This document shows positions 1 through 6,054 of a stretch of DNA of 8,170 nucleotides, one piece after another; the first letter of the stretch is position 1, and each line of letters starts with the position of its first letter. The notes beneath the pieces were generated by a model. The model did no database searches, was not told the DNA's origin, and saw only the letters and a program-made list of their open reading frames with translations. The stretch is from positions 1 through 8,170 of the forward strand of contig JAEUSA010000312.1 of NCBI GenBank assembly GCA_016788945.1, given 5' to 3'. Source of the DNA: Leptospiraceae bacterium. GTDB taxonomy: Bacteria; Spirochaetota; Leptospiria; Turneriellales; Turneriellaceae. A program made the position numbers and the translations under genes.

Positions 1-2636
1 TTACCTCCGTGCGACCGGCTGACCGACTCTGGATATTGGTAATAATCGCCAGTATCGTAAGTAAATGCCGTCACGACGCCGGTTGCATCGGTTTTCGAAG
101 CAATAAGGCCATTCGCCGCATAGGTAAACGTCTCTGGCGCCCACACTCCGGTCTGTGTGCCTGCGGTGATTCCCGTTGAAACAAACGTTTCTTTTTTCGT
201 CAACAGGTGATTTGCACCGACCTGCCCGAGCGGTAAGTTGTCAAAATAGCTGAGCGAACCAGAAGTGAAATTGGCCGAATTCTCAACACAGGGCGATGCG
301 GTGAGGCAGGTCGTTTCGCTGTAGGCAAGCCCAATCGCGCGCTCCGTTGAGGTAATATGGTTTATGTAGTTATAAAACTTAAAGATAGCGCGGTGGTTCC
401 AGTTCGATGACACCCATGTGCGAATCGCCAGCGCATTGCCATAAGCGTCGTATTGCATGACTTCATCTTGTTTTCGCGCGACGAGTGTACCGTTTTCGAA
501 GGTTCGCGTTTCTGTCTCGCCCATATAGCGCAACTGTCTGGGTTTCGCCGGGTGTGCCTGCTTCGCCGCATCGTATACACAACCTGTCTCATCGCAGAGA
601 TATTGTACAGGCATCGCGTTGAGGTGTTCGGTAATCAGTTCGCCCGAACCCAAATAGTTGCGTGTCACCGAAGCTAAGCCGTGAAACGGTTTATCTTGGC
701 GGTACGTGGTGATGGTATATTTACCCGAGTTTTGATCGATCGTTTTGATCTTCTCAAAGCCCAGATTCGTCCGCTCGTGTACAAAGCCGTTTGTTACGCG
801 ACCGTTAAAATATTCGTACTTGGTTACTTGGGTATCATTACCCGCGGCACCATCGAGGTCCATATTGCTTGTCGTTGTGACCTGTGTCACGACGTAGCGG
901 GGCGAGGCATTGGGAATGCCGTTGGTGTAGGTTAGTGAAGAGGAATCGGGAGAGGTGCAGGGGGTTGTGCAAATGGTTCCCGTTGGTTGCAGGAAGTTTG
1001 TATATGTGATATTTCTCACTGCCAAGTTCAGGTCTGTAATCTTTGTCAGTTTGCGACCTGCCGTCTTATTGATAGCAACCCACAGCCCCGGTGTGTTTGT
1101 GGCGTAATTGTAATGGAAGACTCTATCTGGTCTCCCATCGCCATTCATGTCGATAAGGTTGTTAAAATCTCCGCTTCTGTTCGAATTTGTCCATCTTGGA
1201 TAGTTCGTACCGCTGTTTATTCCGGTAACCCCCTCAGGGAACGACCAATTCGCGGGCGTACTGAATCCGGCTCCATTGTTCAATGCAACCCATAGTCCCG
1301 GTGTGTTTGTGACGTAATTGTAATGGAAGACTCTATCCGGTTTTCCATCACCATTCATGTCGATAAGGTTGTTATAGTCGCCACTCCCATCAGGATTTGC
1401 CCATCTTGGGTAGTTTGTTCCGCTATTTACTCCTGTAACACCTTCAGGGAACGACCAATTCGTGGGCGTACTGAATCCGGCTCCATTGCTCAATGCAACC
1501 CATAGTCCCGGTGTGTTTGTAACATAATTGTAATGGAAGACTCTATCCGGTTTTCCGTCACCATTCATGTCGATAAGGTTGTTATGGTCACCATTGCCAG
1601 ATGTGTCTGTCCACCTCGGGTAGTTCGTTCCGCTGTTTATGCCTGTAACGCCTGCCGGGAAAGACCAATTTGCAGGTGAGTTGTATTGGGATTCGCCGGC
1701 ATGCCATTCGAACATAACCCATGATACTTGATTGGTGGCAGCATCTAATTCTTGGAGGGTAACAAACTGACTGGAAATGATATTGTTGCCATTTTCGTAC
1801 GTTAATACCAAACTTTTTATCCGGTCGGCGCAAGTGAAAACCAAGAAGCAGGTACTTTGGTAATCCATTGCAATCTTAGTTAGTCTCCAATTGGTTTTCA
1901 CATACGCCGATGTCGCAAAACTAATCTCCTTATCTGGTCTACCGGTTTCATCATAGAAAAAAGAGATCGCATAATTCTTACTAATGCCATTGCCTAATGT
2001 GTAGCTAATTTTTTCCGGGTAGTACTGACCGCTATCATAGAATAATCCGGCGTCTTTTTTGTAAGTGACTTCATAAAAATTGCCATTGAGATCTTCAACC
2101 CGTTCCAATGCCCACACGCGGACTGCGCCAGAATTGATGTCATTGTTATTGGCATCTTTAGCAATGATACGGGAGTTTGTCGTGAGACCATAATGGTATA
2201 CTAAGCCGTTGCGGTCGGTGACCTTCCAAGAGCAGGGCCCGTTGCCGCAATTACCAATCGCTTCGTATCTCGACCAAGATTCAGTTTCCGAATGGTAAAT
2301 GCCTGTTCCACTGCCCAATTCGATCAGCCTGCCCTCAGGGCCCGCATAAGTATCCGCAGGAAAGCCGACTCTGCCATAGTTAATGCCATTGCCATAATTC
2401 ATGCGCGTAATTGCGGGCAGGCCAGATAAGCTCCAGCCGACGCCGATGGCCCCGTTGCCGCTATTGGAGTTATAGTTAAGCGCCAATTTGGGCTGTAGGC
2501 CGTTGCGGCCGTTGGGTATCTCAATCGGAATTGTATGGCTGAAAGAACCATCGGGATTCACATCGGCATAAATTTCCGGAACGAGGAAGCTGACGAGAAA
2601 ACAAACAAATAGGCGTGTTAGGGTACTCATACCCAT
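1..2636 (-). CDS. Secreted SpvB/RHS-type protein, N-terminal 878 residues (3' end outside window)
   Basis: Reading leftward from 2636 the frame stays open to the window edge, so the C-terminus is missing. Residues 1-24 form a Sec signal peptide, with likely cleavage after the Tyr-Ala at 23-24. Next comes a typical SpvB N-terminal domain (about 25-315), recognisable by IPIEIPNGRNGLQPKLAL and GVGWSLSGLPAITR. Residues 320-524 hold three 70-residue repeats, each with a DMNGDG(K/R)PD loop (D356, D426, D496) resembling FG-GAP/VCBS calcium sites. After that the sequence becomes RHS/YD-like, for example FTYDTGDYY near 858. Families with this layout (TcdB/RHS/wall-associated proteins) form large beta-cage shells around toxins or surface modules. 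The cargo here would lie beyond the left edge, so toxin function cannot be claimed. Two in-frame ATGs (2636 and 2630) compete and neither has a clear Shine-Dalgarno. By eye, the 1860-2160 stretch is more AT-rich than obg. Confidence 0.93.
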   Translation of the reverse strand, partial: MGMSTLTRLFVCFLVSFLVPEIYADVNPDGSFSHTIPIEIPNGRNGLQPKLALNYNSNSGNGAIGVGWSLSGLPAITRMNYGNGINYGRVGFPADTYAGPEGRLIELGSGTGIYHSETESWSRYEAIGNCGNGPCSWKVTDRNGLVYHYGLTTNSRIIAKDANNNDINSGAVRVWALERVEDLNGNFYEVTYKKDAGLFYDSGQYYPEKISYTLGNGISKNYAISFFYDETGRPDKEISFATSAYVKTNWRLTKIAMDYQSTCFLVFTCADRIKSLVLTYENGNNIISSQFVTLQELDAATNQVSWVMFEWHAGESQYNSPANWSFPAGVTGINSGTNYPRWTDTSGNGDHNNLIDMNGDGKPDRVFHYNYVTNTPGLWVALSNGAGFSTPTNWSFPEGVTGVNSGTNYPRWANPDGSGDYNNLIDMNGDGKPDRVFHYNYVTNTPGLWVALNNGAGFSTPANWSFPEGVTGINSGTNYPRWTNSNRSGDFNNLIDMNGDGRPDRVFHYNYATNTPGLWVAINKTAGRKLTKITDLNLAVRNITYTNFLQPTGTICTTPCTSPDSSSLTYTNGIPNASPRYVVTQVTTTSNMDLDGAAGNDTQVTKYEYFNGRVTNGFVHERTNLGFEKIKTIDQNSGKYTITTYRQDKPFHGLASVTRNYLGSGELITEHLNAMPVQYLCDETGCVYDAAKQAHPAKPRQLRYMGETETRTFENGTLVARKQDEVMQYDAYGNALAIRTWVSSNWNHRAIFKFYNYINHITSTERAIGLAYSETTCLTASPCVENSANFTSGSLSYFDNLPLGQVGANHLLTKKETFVSTGITAGTQTGVWAPETFTYAANGLIASKTDATGVVTAFTYDTGDYYQYPESVSRSHGG
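1066..1680 (-). repeat. Three tandem 210-bp coding repeats (70 aa each) in the SpvB/RHS gene
   Basis: The 27-bp segment encoding DMNGDG(K/R)PD recurs at 1545-1571, 1335-1361 and 1125-1151, exactly 210 bp apart, so the frame is kept. Each unit reads roughly NWSFPxGVTGxNSGTNYPRW, a variable Asn/Asp/Ser/Gly-rich linker, NNLIDMNGDGKPDRVFHYNY, TNTPGLWVA. The third unit is cut short after GLWVAINK. Long stretches are identical at nucleotide level, while the linker (PDGSGDY, TSGNGDH, NSNRSGDF) and the first and last unit edges differ. This suggests fairly recent duplication or ongoing gene conversion. The Asp/Asn spacing resembles a calcium-binding loop. Confidence 0.93.
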
Positions 2637-2662
2637 TCACACGGGGTTAAGCGGATTTTGTA

Positions 2663-2727
2663 TTCAAAAAAACTCACCCCTTACCACCTCCCTTTCAGAG
2701 TCGGGGTGGTAGGGGGGTGAGTTTCTT
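2663..2727. repeat. Palindromic element between divergent genes (possible terminator)
   Basis: The left arm AAACTCACCCCTTACCACC (2670-2688) pairs with GGTGGTAGGGGGGTGAGTTT (2705-2724), with one bulge and a mismatch, across a loop of about 16 nt. Seven A residues precede it on the plus strand, so a minus-strand transcript would show hairpin plus U-run, the form of an intrinsic terminator, just upstream of the SpvB/RHS start. The outer arm motif ACTCACCCC is shared with the larger element at 3493-3629. It fills the middle of the 129-bp divergent intergenic region, where promoters for both neighbours would be expected. Confidence 0.75.
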
Positions 2728-2728
2728 A

Positions 2729-2734
2729 TTGACA
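2729..2734 (+). promoter_or_regulatory. Possible -35 box (TTGACA) upstream of the collar gene
   Basis: A consensus TTGACA lies 37 nt before the ATG at 2766. No good -10 hexamer is found at 16-18 nt (CTCATC is the sequence there). If used, transcription would start almost at the ATG, giving a leaderless mRNA, which would fit the absence of a Shine-Dalgarno. Weak call. Confidence 0.2.
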
Positions 2735-2765
2735 CCACATTCTATCACAATCTCATCCTCGCCCC

Positions 2766-3494
2766 ATGGATGCTGAAACGCGGGCCGAAATTGAGGCACT
2801 CAGGGCCGAAATCCGTGAGTTGAAACTTTCGCGAGCGCAGCGCGTGGTGCGCGCGATGAAAAGGAACAAGCGCATTGTGGCCGCGCTCATGGCAATCGGC
2901 ATTGTGATTCCCGTGTCGATCTATGCGCTCAGCATCACGAAATCATTCACTTTCACAGCCGGAAACCCGACCGTTGCGAGTGAGGTGAATGCGAATTTTG
3001 ATCAGTTATTTACCAAAGTAAACGATCTCGCAGCCTACCACCCACCCATTGGTACTATTCTCGCCTGGCACAAATCGCTGACGGGTACGCCCGGTCTGCC
3101 CGCCAGCGGCGAATGGGTTGAATGTAACGGACAGACATTGAGCGATGCGCAGTCACCCTACAATACCCAAGTCATACCCAACCTGAACGGCGATGCTGCC
3201 GGTGCCAATTCGCCCGGCCAAACGGCCAAATTGTCCATGTTTCTGCGTGGCGGATTAACTTCGGGGACGGGACAGCAAGACGCTTTCCAAGGGCATTGGC
3301 ATAAAGGTGTAAATAATGCGGCCGCCTTTTTCCAATCGGGCGCTGCACCAGGGGTATTTTATGCCGGCACTACGAGTGCTTCCGGCGATTTGGCTGGTGA
3401 TCCATCCTCCGACGGCGCCAACGGCACACCCCGCACAGCCAACGAAACCCGACCGGTTAACATGTCGGTGGTGTGGATCATGAAGGTGAAGTAA
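2766..3494 (+). CDS. Membrane-anchored phage tail collar-like domain protein
   Basis: This 242-aa protein begins with a charged helix of coiled-coil character (residues 3-25, Glu/Arg/Leu heptad-like). A basic patch and one membrane segment follow (about 37-56), then a linker with the AGNPTVASEVNANFDQL motif (65-81) often seen before tail-fibre-like modules. Residues 93-242 resemble a phage tail collar/receptor-binding tip: PIGTILAWHKS, SGEWVECNGQTL, PNLNG, FLRGG, a GHWH pair (H177, H179) and the ending NETRPVNMSVVWIMKVK. Known collar proteins trimerise and display their tip. Here the N-terminal membrane segment suggests a cell-surface or periplasmic protein, not a virion part, and no other phage genes are nearby. 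The start is the first ATG of the frame and has no Shine-Dalgarno. Palindromic elements flank the gene, one starting inside its stop codon. Ligand and role are unknown. Confidence 0.85.
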   Translation: MDAETRAEIEALRAEIRELKLSRAQRVVRAMKRNKRIVAALMAIGIVIPVSIYALSITKSFTFTAGNPTVASEVNANFDQLFTKVNDLAAYHPPIGTILAWHKSLTGTPGLPASGEWVECNGQTLSDAQSPYNTQVIPNLNGDAAGANSPGQTAKLSMFLRGGLTSGTGQQDAFQGHWHKGVNNAAAFFQSGAAPGVFYAGTTSASGDLAGDPSSDGANGTPRTANETRPVNMSVVWIMKVK

Positions 3495-3629
3495 CTCACC
3501 CCCTAACCCCCTGTTCGCAAGCGAACCCAGCGGCTCTTGCAAAGAGAGGGGATTGAATTTCCCCTTCTCTTGTCTCTCGATACGCTTCGCTGCTCGACCA
3601 CCAAGAGCAGGGGGCCGGGGCGATGAGTT
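3493..3629. repeat. 137-bp composite palindromic element
   Basis: The outer arms AACTCACCCCCTAACCCCCT (3493-3512) and AGGGGGCCGGGGCGATGAGTT (3609-3629) are imperfect inverted copies. Inside are smaller hairpins: GTTCGC-AA-GCGAAC (3513-3526), CTCTT-GCA-AAGAG (3534-3546) and an AGAGAGGGGA/TCCCCTTCTCT stem (about 3543-3570), followed by a TCTCGATACGCTTCGCTGCTCGACC stretch typical of dispersed genomic repeats. The element starts within the stop codon of the collar gene and shares its outer motif with the 2663-2727 element. It may also act as the transcription stop for the collar gene. It is followed by TTCAAAAAAAC (3628-3638), which also occurs directly at 2663-2673. Confidence 0.75.
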
Positions 3630-3674
3630 CAAAAAAACATTGCCATCAGGTATTTCAAGGTGTATAGTGATCAT

Positions 3675-3794
3675 ATGAGTACGGCTACTTTGATAATGCT
3701 GATTATTGGCTTAACCTCGGGGCTTTACCTTCTTGCCGTCGGTATTTCCAAAATGGTCGCAAACGAAGTTAAAAAGAATCAAGCTATGAAATGA
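3675..3794 (+). CDS. Small single-span membrane protein (39 aa)
   Basis: This short frame encodes an N-terminal hydrophobic helix (about residues 4-26: Leu/Ile/Gly-rich, ending LYLLAVGISKMV) and a short basic tail with Lys-Lys. A possible ribosome site AAGGTG (3657-3662) lies upstream at a somewhat long spacing. Its TGA overlaps the next start in an ATGA arrangement, so the two frames look translationally coupled, which is the main argument that both are real. No family is recognised. The predicted topology is one inner-membrane span with the basic tail in the cytoplasm. Possible roles are a membrane-complex subunit or a small regulator, but nothing in the sequence decides this. Confidence 0.55.
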   Translation: MSTATLIMLIIGLTSGLYLLAVGISKMVANEVKKNQAMK

Positions 3795-3961
3795 ATCCAC
3801 GACTTCTCGCATTTCTGGGCGCGGCGATCGTTGCGGTGTTATTGTCGTTGGCAAGTACTTACAACGAGTTTAGGAACATATCTGACCTTTTCATTACGAT
3901 TATTGGTACCATCGCAGGTATTCTCGCTATCTACGAATTCATCGTTGGTCGCCGATCATAG
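3791..3961 (+). CDS. Small two-span membrane protein (56 aa)
   Basis: It starts inside the stop codon of the preceding frame (ATGA overlap at 3791-3794). Two hydrophobic helices are visible, about residues 4-22 (LLAFLGAAIVAVLLSLAS) and 32-52 (LFITIIGTIAGILAIYEFIVG), joined by a short polar loop STYNEFRNIS. The C-terminus is basic (GRRS). The hairpin topology with both ends in the cytoplasm is reminiscent of small holin-like or accessory membrane proteins, but no family can be named. Its neighbours are the 39-aa membrane protein upstream and, 65 bp downstream, the protease-like gene. With the tail-collar gene upstream a phage-derived lysis role could be imagined, but no endolysin is present. 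Confidence 0.6.
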   Translation: MNPRLLAFLGAAIVAVLLSLASTYNEFRNISDLFITIIGTIAGILAIYEFIVGRRS

Positions 3962-4026
3962 TGCCCGCACAGCTAGTTCTAGCAAATTCTTGAATACAAA
4001 ATCCAACTATCCCCGTCTTCTCTTCC

Positions 4027-4341
4027 ATGAACACGCCCACGCGCCACGTTGAAGCAAAAATTTGCCACAATGGCATGGAAGAAACCTTGCGGTTCTTGAC
4101 TGACGGCAAAGACGGGTATACTGTGCTGCCGAAAGCGATATGGCGCAAGCTCAAGTTAGTGCCGCAATGCAACGCCGCAGAAAAACAGCTAACTAAAGAG
4201 AATTCAGAAAAACTGTTTTCTCATTGTCTGGTTGAAATCGGGCAACAGCTGTATGAAACTTGGGCGATTTTAGGTGATAAGAGTGACGATGCGCGCCTTG
4301 GTGCCATTACGCCGTTTGTCGCGCGCAGGCAGGCGGCATAA
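4027..4341 (+). CDS. Truncated, catalytically altered clan AA (retropepsin-like) aspartic protease homologue
   Basis: This 104-aa protein resembles the bacterial clan AA aspartic proteases of about 115-130 residues. Matching landmarks are the N-terminal strand VEAKI, RFLTDGKDGYTVLPKAIW (22-39, family pattern RFLVDTGATYTVLPxxxW), LTKENSEK (55-62, flap-like segment) and ETWAILGDKSDDARLGAIT (77-95, family pattern VILGxxxDxxLLGAIT). The catalytic Asp aligns at D26, but the DTGA signature has become DGKD (26-29), which removes the Thr/Gly that shape the active site. After LGAIT the usual final strand segment (roughly 20-25 residues) is replaced by PFVARRQAA and a stop. It may be a pseudoenzyme or a decaying gene. 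The frame has no earlier start (TGA at 3991) and no clear Shine-Dalgarno. It lies 60 bp before the sigma factor on the same strand. Homology is inferred from remembered family patterns, not a search. Confidence 0.65.
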   Translation: MNTPTRHVEAKICHNGMEETLRFLTDGKDGYTVLPKAIWRKLKLVPQCNAAEKQLTKENSEKLFSHCLVEIGQQLYETWAILGDKSDDARLGAITPFVARRQAA

Positions 4342-4401
4342 TCGCCCCCGTATTTTGCTTTACATCTCGCGTGAGCCTGCAGATGCTCTGGCCCGCGCGC
4401 C

Positions 4402-4992
4402 ATGGATTTTTCTACCCTGCTTAAACGCCTGCGCAACTTAGAAGATGCCGCGCTCGGCGAATTCATGGAGCGTTTTTCACCGCTCGTGCGCGCGTTCATC
4501 GGCAAGCGTGTCGGCGCAAACGACGTTGACGATGCTACACAAGAATTTTTCTACCATGTTCTCAAAATAAACCTTTTCGCCAAATTTGGCGGCGAAACTG
4601 AAGAGGCATTCAAGGCCTATCTGGTGAAGAGTGCGCTGAATTTTTCGTATGATTGGCGGCAAAAGACCTACAAGGCCGATGCCCCGCTCGAGACTTTCGA
4701 CGGCGATAATCCGCGGCATTGGCGATTGATCACTGGCAGCGACCCCGTGGCGAAAGACTTTGAGCGCCGTGAAACGACGCAGCGGCTGAACGCGGCAATT
4801 CTCAGTCTCGACCAGCAATACCGTAAGGTCATGGAATTGAAATTGCTCAACTATTCGAATGCCGAAATTGCCGAACTGCTGAAAGAACCCTTGGGCTCGG
4901 TCAATACATGGTATACGCGCGCGCTGCGTAAACTTGCCGACGATCTAAAAGATTTGAATATAGTCGCGGCCGGGGGCAGTGTTATACAATGA
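4402..4992 (+). CDS. ECF-family RNA polymerase sigma factor
   Basis: This 196-aa protein has the two conserved sigma-70 regions of ECF factors. Region 2 covers about 18-85 with DVDDATQEFFYHVL (41-54, the DxxDxxQxxF core of region 2.2) followed by the region 2.4-like FKAYLVKSALNFSYDWRQK. A linker around 95-125 leads to region 4 (128-181): LNAAILSLDQQYRKVMELKLLNYSNAEIAELL then the recognition helix area PLGSVNTWYTRALRKL. Its role would be to direct RNA polymerase to a specific promoter set when released by its partner. The stop codon overlaps the FecR-protein start (ATGA at 4989-4992), as expected for a sigma/regulator pair with coupled translation. The ATG at 4402 is the only start that keeps region 1.2/2.1 complete. 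No Shine-Dalgarno is evident. Target promoters cannot be read from this window. Confidence 0.93.
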   Translation: MDFSTLLKRLRNLEDAALGEFMERFSPLVRAFIGKRVGANDVDDATQEFFYHVLKINLFAKFGGETEEAFKAYLVKSALNFSYDWRQKTYKADAPLETFDGDNPRHWRLITGSDPVAKDFERRETTQRLNAAILSLDQQYRKVMELKLLNYSNAEIAELLKEPLGSVNTWYTRALRKLADDLKDLNIVAAGGSVIQ

Positions 4993-6044
4993 GTGGCTCG
5001 CAGAATCACAATGAGGATAAATTGCTCCAAGAGCTGATTGCACGCGAAGAGCAGAAAATCCGCGAGAGCGGCGCGGGTGGATTATCGCCTGAACGCATCG
5101 CTGCAGTCAAATCACGCCTCGGCGCTGAGAAAGAGCAAATATTATCCGAATTTGCCAAGGTATCACCGCTCAGTGTGAAGGCCAAACCGCGGTCACGGCT
5201 GTGGCTGCCTCTTTCTGCTGCTGCGGCGGTTACGATCGCAGTCGGTGTTGTGTTTTTGCTCGGCCGGCCGAAAGACATTGCGCTCGAAGTCGATTATACT
5301 TCAGGCAGCGCAAACAAAGCTGAGGCAACACTCAGCACCGGCACAAAGTCGGTGGCGATGTCGCGGCTGGGCGATTTTGCGGTCATCGTCGTGGGCCAAA
5401 ACGCACGGTTGCAGCTGCAGCAGGCCAAAGAGAAAAGTGGTGCGGCTGACATCACCGTCGCGCATCAACAGGGGTTTGCCTTCTTTAGCGTTGCGAAGGG
5501 CAAATCAATGTTCTCGGTGTCGACCCCGCACGGCGCGGTAAACGTAACCGGAACCGGGTTTGCGGTAGAGTCGTCAGCTGACGGCATGTCGGTTCAGGTG
5601 CTCCAAGGCAGCGTCGCCGTACGGTCAAGCGAGGCAGCAGCAAAACCGGTCACGATCACGGCAGGGCAGAAGATCCGACTGTTGCCCAAGGCGCAGCAGT
5701 ACGAAGCCATCGCGCTGAGCGATGCAGAGAGCACACGTCTAAAACTCTACTCGCAGCTTGCGGCCCTAGCGGGGCAATCAGGCTTTCAGGCAGCGGCCGA
5801 CGCGATTGTTGCTGAAATCGGCAATGCCGAAAATTCTGCGGTAAATCTTAAACCGGGGTCAGCGCCAAAATTGACGCTCGCCGAGATCAGGGCTAAGTAT
5901 GGCAAGGTGTCGCGCGTCAATCTGAAGAACGGCAAATCGTACACCGGTTTCTTTCAGCTCAAAGGCGCACAGATGGAAATCATCACGCCGTCGGGTACAA
6001 TCAGAGTACCGACGGCAGAGCTGCAAGACGTGCAAGATATGTAG
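4989..6044 (+). CDS. FecR-domain transmembrane regulator, probable partner of the sigma factor
   Basis: In this 351-aa protein, residues 1-68 are a charged cytoplasmic part with helix-forming LLQELIAREEQKIRE and SPERIAAVKSRL, a plausible sigma-binding segment. One membrane span follows (71-92, flanked by RSR and GRPK). The outer part carries a FecR domain (about 115-235) with the marks STPHGAVNVTGTGFAVES (178-195), VLQGSVAV (204-211) and TAGQKIRLL. A helical linker (245-285) leads to a C-terminal module (305-351) with VNLKNGKSYTGFFQLKG and ITPSGTIRVPTAELQDV, a small beta-barrel-like pattern. In the FecR/FecI paradigm such proteins relay an envelope signal to the sigma factor. The N-terminal part does not show a recognisable zinc-type anti-sigma motif. 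The start overlaps the sigma stop, and GGGGG at 4973-4977 may help ribosome binding. No TonB receptor is nearby, so the signal is unknown. Confidence 0.9.
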   Translation: MSGSQNHNEDKLLQELIAREEQKIRESGAGGLSPERIAAVKSRLGAEKEQILSEFAKVSPLSVKAKPRSRLWLPLSAAAAVTIAVGVVFLLGRPKDIALEVDYTSGSANKAEATLSTGTKSVAMSRLGDFAVIVVGQNARLQLQQAKEKSGAADITVAHQQGFAFFSVAKGKSMFSVSTPHGAVNVTGTGFAVESSADGMSVQVLQGSVAVRSSEAAAKPVTITAGQKIRLLPKAQQYEAIALSDAESTRLKLYSQLAALAGQSGFQAAADAIVAEIGNAENSAVNLKPGSAPKLTLAEIRAKYGKVSRVNLKNGKSYTGFFQLKGAQMEIITPSGTIRVPTAELQDVQDM

Positions 6045-6054
6045 GTTGGTGAGA

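Noticed and set aside
987..1505. Two plus-strand frames with matching endings (GRTESGSI.QCNP)
   Set aside because: They are the antisense of the three 210-bp repeats in the minus-strand SpvB/RHS gene. The shared ending only reflects the repeated DNA.
1066..1680. CRISPR-like array
   Set aside because: The repeats are 210 bp, in frame and coding, with no short repeat/spacer pattern.
1588..2191. Minus-strand frames of 81 and 65 aa
   Set aside because: They lie in other frames inside the continuous SpvB/RHS frame, which has clear domain motifs.
3255..3674. Minus-strand frame of 139 aa
   Set aside because: It runs antisense through the collar gene and the palindromic element, and its composition (Pro/Arg/Gly-rich, no motif) fits a shadow.
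2766..3961. Prophage remnant with holin
   Set aside because: Only a collar-like domain and small membrane proteins are present. No capsid, terminase, integrase, endolysin or attachment-site pair can be seen.
3939..4172. Minus-strand frame of 77 aa and plus-strand frame of 73 aa from 3831
   Set aside because: They overlap the small membrane gene and the protease-like gene in other frames and show no motif of their own.
4342..4401. Frameshift that would restore the missing C-terminus of the protease-like protein
   Set aside because: Neither of the other two frames after 4320 gives the expected closing strand pattern (LGLxxNPxxxxLxP), so a simple single-base frameshift is not supported.
4221..4850. 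Minus-strand frames of 94, 113 and 60 aa
   Set aside because: These are antisense shadows of the sigma factor gene and the end of the protease-like gene.
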